Assembly (NCBI GenBank): GCA_029990205.1
Contig: JAPEKQ010000004.1
Span: 1 to 64,000 of the forward strand
Origin: a bacterium
GTDB lineage: Bacteria; Joyebacterota; Joyebacteria; Joyebacterales; Joyebacteraceae
DNA: 64,000 bases
Direction of reading: 5' to 3'
Program-made: the position numbers and the translations under genes
The notes under the pieces: generated by a model
The model's database searches: none
Told to the model about the DNA's origin: nothing
What the model saw: only the letters and a program-made list of their open reading frames with translations
Shown: positions 16,484-23,351 of the stretch, piece by piece
Layout: each line of letters begins with the position of its first letter
Numbering within the stretch: the stretch's first letter is position 1

Positions 16484-18111
16484 CGGAGTCCCTCCGGCAC
16501 GACCTCAGTGCTCGTGAACGAGGCGTCCGCCGTGAGCGGGGCCTCCTCGTCTCCGTTCTGCTCGAGATCGACCTTGACCGTGAAGATGCCCTCGGCGACG
16601 AGCGGCAGTGACATCCGGAACTTCCTCTCGCCCCGCGGCATCACGCGCTCCCAGCTCTTCTTCCCGATGGCCATCTCGGCAACGAGATCGCCCTGCTCGG
16701 AGTGGAGCGATACGCGTCCGCGCACCTCGCCGACACCGTCGCCCTCGTTCGCGATCGTGAGCACGGCGCTCCCGGGATTCGACTCTGGGTGCGAACGGAC
16801 AAGATCGAGACTCTCGACCCGGAGCGAGGCGCGACCTCCCCCTCTCGGCTTGATGATGATAAGGGCCCCGGCGTCGTAGACCGTCCGCCACTCGCCGGAC
16901 TCCTCGTGAGCTCGCCCCACGAACCGCACACCTCGTGTCACCGTCTCGTCGAACTCAGCATCACGGTCCATGCTCACCGTGGCCCGGACGGCCGAGCTGA
17001 CACGCGGCCCGACGACGAGCGAGTCCGGCGCAACCTCGACGGCCAGTCCATCTATGCGGGCCGGTGAATCGGCGTAGGTCCATCGTCCGTCGGCTTCCAG
17101 TCTCGCATCGCCCACGACGACGTCGAGCCGAATCTCCTCGTCACCCATGTTGCTGACTCGAATCGGGACTGATCGCACGGCGCCTGGAGCGAGGTCGATC
17201 TCGTGAACGGGCTGTTCTATCCAGAGATCGGTCCCGACCTCCGACTTCGCTCCGCTGACTTCCGCCGCTGACGTTGTTCGCTCCATTCCGGCCACTGAGA
17301 GGACGAACTCGTTCCTCGACTCGCGCCGCTCACCCAGTTCGAGCCTCCCCACGGTTCGATATGTTCCGTGGACGAGCCGCGGCGCGTGCGCCCTGAGAGT
17401 GATGCTCTGTCCCGGATAGAGCTCGAACGGCCGACCGTCGCTCCGGTACGGCAGCTCGACTCGTTCGGGGAAGCCTCCCGACTCGGGGTACATCAGTACA
17501 TCGCCACGGAGCTCGCTCACCCATACCCCGGTGTTCCGAACCTCGATGACCAGTTCGCGTCCGCCGTCCCTCGACCAGCCGAGCCCGATTCCCTCTATGC
17601 CGAGTTCCAGCGGTCCGCTCGACCGGACGCGCACGAGGACTTCGACGTTGACAGTCGGGACGACCGTCGCTGAGAGCTGGGCCGTGGGGCTGTCGGGACG
17701 GAGGTTGATCACGAGAAACGCCGAGTACTCGCCGAACGCGTCCTCGGGAACACGAACCGTGACGGGCACGTCTCGCTGTTCGACTCCATCGAGCGCGAGT
17801 TCGGGCTCGACGACGATCCAGTCGGCGGCGGAGCGTGCACCCCCGCCGACCGCGATGGCCTCCTTGTGGCCGACCTGTGACTGTTTGAGATCCTGGATCG
17901 CGATGTCGAAGTGAGCGCGCCTGCCGGGCATGCTCCCGGCGATCCGGAAGCTCCCGTCCCAGGTCTGGCCCGGTGTCGCATCGGCTATGAGTTTGAGCGG
18001 TCCGATACCAATGCCACCCTCGCGGACCTCTGCCTCCTGGGCGACGACGCCGGTCGAGAGCGCCGCGATCAGGAGCAGTACAAGGCAAAGAGAGAGATGG
18101 GATGACTTCAC
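16480..18111 (-). CDS. Periplasmic PapD/DUF916-like two-domain protein
   Basis: 543 residues. The GTG start at 18111 has a strong GGAGGAGGG site; a signal peptide is cleaved near VVAQ. Residues ~30-150 resemble the first domain of PapD chaperones and DUF916 proteins: GPLKLIADATPGQ, SAADWIVVEPE, VPVTVRVPEDAFGEYSAFL. Residues ~165-270 form a second Ig-like domain (LVIEVRNTGVWVSELRGDV, YPGQSITLRAHAP). Two more Ig-like stretches (~300-400 and ~430-535) follow. PapD-type proteins hold or cap fimbrial subunits; DUF916 proteins pair with WxL-type surface proteins in Gram-positives. Here it lies directly between a subunit-like gene and the secretin, and is translationally coupled to the secretin by ATGA. 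A chaperone or scaffold role is inference. Confidence 0.65.
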   Translation of the reverse strand: MKSSHLSLCLVLLLIAALSTGVVAQEAEVREGGIGIGPLKLIADATPGQTWDGSFRIAGSMPGRRAHFDIAIQDLKQSQVGHKEAIAVGGGARSAADWIVVEPELALDGVEQRDVPVTVRVPEDAFGEYSAFLVINLRPDSPTAQLSATVVPTVNVEVLVRVRSSGPLELGIEGIGLGWSRDGGRELVIEVRNTGVWVSELRGDVLMYPESGGFPERVELPYRSDGRPFELYPGQSITLRAHAPRLVHGTYRTVGRLELGERRESRNEFVLSVAGMERTTSAAEVSGAKSEVGTDLWIEQPVHEIDLAPGAVRSVPIRVSNMGDEEIRLDVVVGDARLEADGRWTYADSPARIDGLAVEVAPDSLVVGPRVSSAVRATVSMDRDAEFDETVTRGVRFVGRAHEESGEWRTVYDAGALIIIKPRGGGRASLRVESLDLVRSHPESNPGSAVLTIANEGDGVGEVRGRVSLHSEQGDLVAEMAIGKKSWERVMPRGERKFRMSLPLVAEGIFTVKVDLEQNGDEEAPLTADASFTSTEVVPEGLR

Positions 18112-18147
18112 GATGACCCTCCTCCTTGGGAGTCCGCGAGAGAGGCG

Positions 18148-18177
18148 GGAGGCGCCGGGACGAAACCCGGCGCCTCC
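18148..18177 (-). terminator. Perfect 12-bp hairpin after the subunit-like gene
   Basis: GGAGGCGCCGGG pairs without mismatch with CCCGGCGCCTCC around a 6-base loop, 11 bases past the stop of the subunit-like gene and inside the operon. There is no T tract. It probably protects the upstream message from 3' decay or causes partial termination, so that the subunit is made in excess of the chaperone-like protein and secretin. Confidence 0.6.
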
Positions 18178-18188
18178 GGAACCTCCAC

Positions 18189-18923
18189 CTACGGACTCGT
18201 GAACAACACATTCACCACCGTGCTGTAGTCGCCGCCCGCATCAAGCATCCCGTTACGGTGGATGCGGGCCAGGAACTTCATAGTACCCTCGACACCCGGG
18301 CAGAGCGGCCCGAGCACATAGTGTGTCGCCGGGGGCTCGCAGGGAATCGCCTGCTGCATGGGGTAGACGCCGTAGACCGGGTCGTTGTAGCCAAGCACGC
18401 CCGGACTGTCCAGATGCAGGTAGGTGCCCCAACCGTCGTTCGGGATCGTGCCCACGCCGGTCCAGACATCCTCCACCATCAGAGGAGCAGCGCACATCGT
18501 CAGCCAGGTCGGGATGTAGCAATCCCCGCAGTCCGGATCGACCGCGTGGAGGTCGCCGTTCACGGTGACATCCATCGACAGCGGATTGTTGGACCTGAAG
18601 AAGATCACCGCGCCGTCGAATGACTCGTAGTACATGCCCATGTTGCTGGTGTAGTACCCACCGCCGGCCCAGGGGTTCAGCGGGCCCTTCCCGTCCGGGT
18701 CCGGACAGGCGGAGTAGCCGAGCCCCTCCAGCTGGGCGCAGTACCAGTCAGCGTTGTCGTCGAAGACGATGTCGACGTCCTGCCACTCGATCTGGACATA
18801 GCAGTTCAGCATGAGGTCGATCGTGATGTCACCGCTGGGGCTGCCGTCCCACACTGTGTCGTACGCCGCAGCCGAAAGCGTGAGCGCCACGACAGCCATG
18901 ATTGCCACGATAACGCGCAGCAT
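18189..18923 (-). CDS. Exported Cys-rich beta-sandwich protein, candidate surface subunit
   Basis: About 244 residues. The ATG at 18923 follows AAGGAGAG and starts a signal peptide (MLRVIVAIMAVVALTLSAAA). The mature protein has about eight cysteines and alternating strands. Its C-terminus (LARIHRNGMLDAGGDYST then VVNVLF) resembles the final strands of fimbrial, spore-coat-U or WxL-type subunits, and is similar to the ending of the first operon protein (VTVTDVAGEYISELHLVG). I do not recognise a named family. A long structured spacer precedes it and a perfect hairpin follows it; together with the PapD-like gene next door, this suggests an abundant subunit. That role is inference. Confidence 0.6.
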   Translation of the reverse strand: MLRVIVAIMAVVALTLSAAAYDTVWDGSPSGDITIDLMLNCYVQIEWQDVDIVFDDNADWYCAQLEGLGYSACPDPDGKGPLNPWAGGGYYTSNMGMYYESFDGAVIFFRSNNPLSMDVTVNGDLHAVDPDCGDCYIPTWLTMCAAPLMVEDVWTGVGTIPNDGWGTYLHLDSPGVLGYNDPVYGVYPMQQAIPCEPPATHYVLGPLCPGVEGTMKFLARIHRNGMLDAGGDYSTVVNVLFTSP

Positions 18924-19228
18924 GATAAGCTCTCCTTGAGGTTGCTCGTCGCACGCAACCCATTGGTCCGCCTCGGTCTCCATTCAGGGAAAGGGATGCG
19001 TCCTGTCAGGGTCTCGTCCCTTGCCGGGGGTGGCGGATCACCCCGGTTTCCCCGCCCGGCTCAGTCCTCGGGGAGCCGGTCCGTCTGTGCGCGGCCCGAG
19101 GCCGCGACCAGCACGCCATGGCAGCTCCTTTCGACGCTCTGGATCCCGCACTGGCGGAGACCGCTCCCAGGAATACCGCTCCCGCCTCCACCGTTCCGAG
19201 ATTGTCCAGACATGCGAAGGTCGCCGAC
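18924..19228 (-). other. 305-base gene-free spacer with several hairpins
   Basis: No convincing gene is present. On the minus strand several stems can form: CGCGGCC with GGCCGCG, CCGGCTC with GAGCCGG, and CCGGGGTG with CACCCCCGG shortly before the subunit-like gene. No good sigma-70 promoter is visible. A short frame with an AAAGGAG site (start near 19119) would encode a 37-residue Arg-rich peptide, which I do not trust. The spacer may be a processing or stability element within the operon message. Confidence 0.45.
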
Positions 19229-20263
19229 CTACTGCGGCGACCCGACCAGGTGTAGCTCGCTGATGTACTCGCCCGCGACATCGGTGACGGTCACCTCAAG
19301 CGCCATCCGGAATCTCGCGGAGAGAACACCCCGTTCATCGTATCCAGACATCAGACAATTGCTGTCGCCCACAAGGGTCCATGGACCGGGCTCCCCACCG
19401 GCGTCAAGGACCGCCCACTCGACTCGCTCAAGAGCGATCTGGTCCTCGTCGGAGACGAAGGGCGTCCCCTCGAGCAGCAGCACCCACTGCTCTTCGTTCG
19501 TCGCGACAACGACCTCCAGGTCAGGCTCCACGTAGTACCGGCCTGACCCGGGTCCCGTTTCGATGTCGAACTCCGTCTCGGAGGTCATGACCATCGTGAG
19601 GGACCCGACGTCCATGATCACTGGAACCGTCAGCCGCGGTCCGAAGGCGCTGCTGAGACTCGCGGCGCTACCAGTCACGACCCGCAGTGCGCCGGGGTGC
19701 TCGATCTCCGAGTAGTGGTCCTCGGGCAGGACAACGGGCGTGAGATGGAGAAGTCCCTGATAGAGACCCGCTTCGTCCGTCCACTCGGGACGCGCCTGCA
19801 CTTCGAGCCACAGGTTCTCCGCGGGCGCAGGACCCTGCCCGCGGGCAACGATGACCCCACCAGCCATGCTCACGAACTCTCCGCCCGTATCCGCTGACCG
19901 CACCATCAGGCAACCACCGTCGATGGGTCCGCCAGGACCCGCGGTGGGCTCATACTCGACCCGGACCGCCCAGTTCGGGAGCGGCGACGCTACGCTGAAT
20001 GCCAGCGAACCCAGAAGAGCCGGCTGCACAGGAATCCCACCTTGGGGCGGCAGCACGACCTCATCGTCCAGAGACAGGAACTCCGCATCCGTCGTGATCC
20101 ACACCATCCCACCCGACTGCACCGGCGTACCCGCCTGGGACGCGGGGTTCTCCTCCAACCCTCGAGCCGTACAGACTCCTGCCGCCACCAACACGAGGAA
20201 GAGCACCACCAGGTGTCGACAGACACGTCTCAGCAGTGCTCTCATAGCAACGGTTCCAGACAT
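19229..20263 (-). CDS. Exported beta-rich protein of unknown function, first gene of secretin operon
   Basis: About 344 residues from the ATG at 20263, which follows AAGGTGAGG. The frame stays open to 20428, but that part overlaps the structured leader and is compositionally odd. An export signal is visible (HLVVLFLVLVAAGVCTARG). The mature protein is acidic and beta-rich. Segments LAFSVASPLPNWAVRVEYE, LYQGLLHLTPVV and FRMALEVTVTDVAGEY look like edge strands of Ig-like or WxL/fimbrial-type domains, probably two in tandem. No named family was recognised. It is first in the operon, about 300 bases after the predicted transcription start. Confidence 0.6.
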   Translation of the reverse strand: MSGTVAMRALLRRVCRHLVVLFLVLVAAGVCTARGLEENPASQAGTPVQSGGMVWITTDAEFLSLDDEVVLPPQGGIPVQPALLGSLAFSVASPLPNWAVRVEYEPTAGPGGPIDGGCLMVRSADTGGEFVSMAGGVIVARGQGPAPAENLWLEVQARPEWTDEAGLYQGLLHLTPVVLPEDHYSEIEHPGALRVVTGSAASLSSAFGPRLTVPVIMDVGSLTMVMTSETEFDIETGPGSGRYYVEPDLEVVVATNEEQWVLLLEGTPFVSDEDQIALERVEWAVLDAGGEPGPWTLVGDSNCLMSGYDERGVLSARFRMALEVTVTDVAGEYISELHLVGSPQ

Positions 20264-20399
20264 ATTCCTCACCTTTCCCGCTTGCTCCGCTACCTCCATG
20301 CAATAATTCCACTTGCCTTCTCGGCTCCATGCAGGCACATTGTACGAACAAGGAGCGCGGCCCTGGTCCTTGCGGACCGGGTGAGCCATGCTTCTGCCC

Positions 20400-20563
20400 G
20401 GGCGACTGGATGGCTGCGAATCCATCACCAGTCGCCCGCTTTTATGCTATCCGCATGTGATCGTGTTTCTCTCCACGCACGCGATGTTCCCTGCCCATCT
20501 TGCCCGCCCCCCGTCCGGCTGCGAGACCGGACGGAAGGGCAGGCGTTTCCCGAGGGAGGAAAC
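20400..20563 (-). ncRNA. Structured 5' leader RNA, copy B
   Basis: Same architecture as copy A. A 5' GTTTCC/GGAAAC hairpin (20545-20563) opens the leader. An outer helix pairs 20502-20508 with 20538-20544, enclosing an 8-bp stem (20511-20518 with 20527-20534) that closes the loop TCTCGCAG. A GTGGAGAGA linker follows, then a perfect GGGCGACTGG/CCAGTCGCCC stem (20400-20437) whose apical loop again contains TCGCAG. Versus copy A, the inner stem has U-A for C-G and G-C for A-U swaps plus one G-C for G-U change, all keeping pairing. It precedes the secretin operon by ~140 nt. Riboswitch, protein-binding leader or mRNA-stability element are all possible. Confidence 0.6.
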
Positions 20564-20569
20564 GGAGTC

Positions 20570-20598
20570 ATTATACTGCGTGACACCCGATATGTCAA
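20570..20598 (-). promoter_or_regulatory. Consensus sigma-70 promoter for secretin operon
   Basis: TTGACA (20593-20598), a 17-base spacer and TATAAT (20570-20575) on the minus strand are a perfect consensus, identical in design to the promoter at 11594-11622. The predicted start is near 20563. Confidence 0.85.
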
Positions 20599-20637
20599 TC
20601 TAGAAACAGTATATAATTATCAGTTCAACATTACATC

Positions 20638-20677
20638 CATCTAACTGCATACTATACATCTATATCGACAAGCACAT
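20638..20677. promoter_or_regulatory. Conserved upstream blocks, copy B (candidate activator sites)
   Basis: CATCTAACTGC (20638-20648) and GACAAGCACAT (20667-20677) repeat the two blocks upstream of promoter A, in the same order. The first block starts about 40 bases from the -35 element, against about 44 in copy A. Confidence 0.5.
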
Positions 20678-20732
20678 CAGACATCGTTTGTGGAACGCCA
20701 CAAAGAAGCCCGTTCACCCCCAGAACAGACAA

Positions 20733-20763
20733 ATCGACCCCGACATTGTCTGTCGAGGCCGAT
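20733..20763 (-). terminator. Intrinsic terminator after preA
   Basis: A 13-bp stem (ATCGGCCTCGACA with TGTCGGGGTCGAT, including two G-U pairs) with a 5-base loop is followed on the minus strand by TTGTCTGTTCT. It closes the long gene run that begins at 49948. Confidence 0.75.
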
Positions 20764-20788
20764 CTGTGTGGCAGTCGCTGTGTGACTC

Positions 20789-22021
20789 CTACGCGCTGAT
20801 CTTCTCCTCCCGCGGCTGCATCGTCAGGCATCCCTCGACGGGACAGACCGTCCGACAGAACCCGCAGCCGATGCACTTCTCGTCGTCGACCTTCGGGACC
20901 CGCGCGTCCTCCCCCGCATCCGGACCGGCGAACTCGATCGCCTGATGCCCGCCGTCGCGGCATGCGATGACACACGCGCCGCAGCCGATGCACGTGTCCT
21001 CATCGACGGTCGCCAGCACCTTCGTCGCCCGGGAGAGCTCACCGTGTCCGACAATCTTCGGGAGTCCCTTTCCGACGAGGTCCATCGGCGATGCGAGACC
21101 CTTGTCCTCAAGATAGAGAGCCAGCCCCTCGTTGAGCTCCTCGATGATGTCGTAGCCGTAGCGCATCACCGCGGTGCACACCTCAACGATGCCGGCGCCC
21201 GCGAGCAGGAACTCGGCTGCGTCCTTCCAGGTCACGACACCACCGACACCCGCGACGGGGATGCCGACATCACGCGCGACGTCGGCGACGAACCGAAGCG
21301 CTATCGGCTTGATGGCCGGCCCGGAGATCCCGCCCTCTGTCGAGTACCCCTCGACGGACGGTATCGGCGCCATCGTGTCGAGATCGAACCCGATGAGCCC
21401 CTTCACGGTGTTGATGCAGGTCACGCCCTCCGCCCCCGCCTCCTTGACCTTCTCGGCGACGGGACGCATGTCGGTGACGTTTGGCGTCAGCTTGATGAGT
21501 ACGGGGATCTCGGCCGCTTCCGCGACCCACTTCGCGCGCTCGTAGGTCAGCTCGGCATTCTGTCCAACGGCCGAGCCCATCCCGCGCTCGGGCATCCCGT
21601 GCGGGCATGAGAAGCTGCACTCGATCATGTCAGCCCCGGCCTCCTGGACCCGACGCGTGATCTCCTTCCACTCGGCCTCGGTGCTCGCCATGATGCTTAC
21701 GATGACGATCCGGTCGGGGTAGCTCTTCTTGAGCTCGCGGACCTCGGGCAGCACCTCGCGGATGTCGCGGTCGGAGATGAGGTCGATGTTCTGAAGCGCC
21801 ACCAGACGCTTGTCCTCGTAGTCCATCCCCACCATCATCGGCGAGACAAGATTGACCTCGACGTGCTCGAGCCCCAGCGTCTTGACGACCGCGCCGGCCC
21901 AGCCGGCCTCGAAGCCCCGTGCGATCATCTCCGCGTCATCGGTCGGCGGCGCCGCCGCGAGCACGAACGGGTTTGGGAACCGGACTCCACAGAAGTCGAC
22001 TGCAAGGTTCGGCTTCTTCAT
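20789..22021 (-). CDS. preA: NAD-dependent dihydropyrimidine dehydrogenase, PreA-type subunit
   Basis: 410 residues. The FMN-binding TIM barrel of the dihydroorotate/dihydropyrimidine dehydrogenase family comes first (VDFCGVRFPNPFVLAAAPP, ECSFSCPHGMPERGMGS, INTVKGLIGFDLD, GVGGVVTWKDAAEFLLAGA). Two C-terminal [4Fe-4S] sites follow (CIGCGACVIACRDGG and CIGCGFCRTVCPVEGC). With PreT it should reduce uracil and thymine with NADH in the cytoplasm. The loop carrying the catalytic Cys in animal enzymes (LACGQ) reads SAVGQ here, with Val at the Cys position. Other bacterial PreA proteins also vary in this loop, so function is not excluded but substrate is less certain. The start overlaps the preT stop by one base (TGATG). 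Confidence 0.87.
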   Translation of the reverse strand: MKKPNLAVDFCGVRFPNPFVLAAAPPTDDAEMIARGFEAGWAGAVVKTLGLEHVEVNLVSPMMVGMDYEDKRLVALQNIDLISDRDIREVLPEVRELKKSYPDRIVIVSIMASTEAEWKEITRRVQEAGADMIECSFSCPHGMPERGMGSAVGQNAELTYERAKWVAEAAEIPVLIKLTPNVTDMRPVAEKVKEAGAEGVTCINTVKGLIGFDLDTMAPIPSVEGYSTEGGISGPAIKPIALRFVADVARDVGIPVAGVGGVVTWKDAAEFLLAGAGIVEVCTAVMRYGYDIIEELNEGLALYLEDKGLASPMDLVGKGLPKIVGHGELSRATKVLATVDEDTCIGCGACVIACRDGGHQAIEFAGPDAGEDARVPKVDDEKCIGCGFCRTVCPVEGCLTMQPREEKISA

Positions 22022-23340
22022 CAGGCGCCACCTCCCTTCCCGCTCTCACGGTCGAGCATCTCGATGATGGCTCCGGCCGCTCGCTTTCCCTCTCCGTAGG
22101 CAAGAACCGCGGTGGCGCCGCCGTTGGCGATGTCGCCCCCGGCGAACACGCGGTCCATCGATGTCTTCATCGTCTCCTCATCAACCTTGATAACGCCGCG
22201 CTGGTCGGTCTCCACCCCTTCGAACCGGTCGAGGACGCCCGTGCCGATGGCTTCGATGACCGCATCGGCCTTGAGCCCGAACCCGGTCCCGGGAATCTGC
22301 TCGGCGTTCGACGGAACCAGGAGGCCCGGTGTCTTCCAGCGGATGCCGACACCTTCGTACCCGACGACCTTGCCGCTCTCGCCGAGGATGCGGACCGGCA
22401 TCGTCCGCGTGTGGAAGGCCACGCCCTCGCTCTGGACCTCGTCGATCTCCGAGCGGAAGGCCGGCATCTCCTCGTGTGATTCGAGCGAACAGAGATGAAC
22501 GTTCGCGGCGCCCAGCCTGAGGGCCGTCATCGCGGCGTCCATGGCGACGTTCCCGCCACCGATGACGACAACGTCCTCACCGAGCGACGGCGTCTCACCG
22601 GCCGCGACGCGCGCGAGCAGCTCGCCCGCGATGTGCACGCCGTCGAGATCCTCGCCGTCGAGACCGATCGTGTACGGCCGCCCCAGCCCGATGCCGACGA
22701 ACACGGCATCGAACCCTTCGCCAAGAAGAGCCGCGGGATCGGCCTTCGCCCCGTACTTCGTCATCACACCCAGGCGCTCGACGTACGAGAACTCGTCGGT
22801 CGCAAACGCCGGGTCGAGACGGAACGGCGGGATGCCGTGTGTGAGCACGCCACCCGGGGCATCCGCCTTCTCGAAGATCGTGACGCCGACTCCGGCCTTC
22901 GCGAGTTCGGCCGCGGCGCCCAGCCCGGCCGGGCCGGCTCCGATTACGGCGACGCGCGCGTCCCGCTTCGCCCCGGCCTCCGGCACAGGGGCGAGTCCCG
23001 CGAGCTCCACATCACCGGCGAAGCGCTGGAGCCCCGCGATGTCGATCGGTGTGTCGAGCTGCGCTCTGGTGCAGTTCTCCATGCAGAGCATCTCCTGCGG
23101 ACAGACGCGCCCGCAGACACCGACCATGATGTTGGCCTCGCGGATGAGCCTTGCGGCCCCGCGGAAGTTGCCGAAGCGGATCTTCCGGATGAACCGGCGA
23201 ACGTCCACCGAAGCGGGACACCCCGTATTGCAGGGCGGGTCCTCGCACATGAGGCATCGGGACGCCTCGATGACCGCCTCGTGCGGTGCGTACGTGCGGC
23301 CGTCCTCGGTCAGGACCGCCGCCTTCGTGGTCTCTGGCAT
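22021..23340 (-). CDS. preT: NAD-dependent dihydropyrimidine dehydrogenase, PreT-type flavoprotein subunit
   Basis: 439 residues from the ATG at 23340, which has AAGGAG upstream; the longer in-frame extension is Arg-rich antisense-like sequence. The N-terminal Fe-S region has CLMCEDPPCNTGCP and CGRVCPQEMLCMENC. It is followed by an FAD-binding GxGxxG (VAVIGAGPAGLGAAAELA, ~140), the GVLTHGIPPFRLD motif and an NAD(P)-binding VVVIGGGNVAMDAA (~275). The FAD C-terminal motif RVFAGGDIANGGATAVLAYGEG is near 400. This is the glutamate-synthase small-subunit-like half that passes NADH electrons to PreA. It starts 11 bases after an outer-membrane barrel gene, an unusual neighbour for pyrimidine catabolism. 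Confidence 0.87.
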   Translation of the reverse strand: MPETTKAAVLTEDGRTYAPHEAVIEASRCLMCEDPPCNTGCPASVDVRRFIRKIRFGNFRGAARLIREANIMVGVCGRVCPQEMLCMENCTRAQLDTPIDIAGLQRFAGDVELAGLAPVPEAGAKRDARVAVIGAGPAGLGAAAELAKAGVGVTIFEKADAPGGVLTHGIPPFRLDPAFATDEFSYVERLGVMTKYGAKADPAALLGEGFDAVFVGIGLGRPYTIGLDGEDLDGVHIAGELLARVAAGETPSLGEDVVVIGGGNVAMDAAMTALRLGAANVHLCSLESHEEMPAFRSEIDEVQSEGVAFHTRTMPVRILGESGKVVGYEGVGIRWKTPGLLVPSNAEQIPGTGFGLKADAVIEAIGTGVLDRFEGVETDQRGVIKVDEETMKTSMDRVFAGGDIANGGATAVLAYGEGKRAAGAIIEMLDRESGKGGGA

Positions 23341-23351
23341 TGTGGGCTCCT

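Noticed and set aside
18996-19119. 37-residue peptide with an AAAGGAG site in the secretin-operon spacer
   Set aside because: The predicted peptide is Arg/Pro-rich, without a signal or helix, and overlaps GC-rich hairpins.
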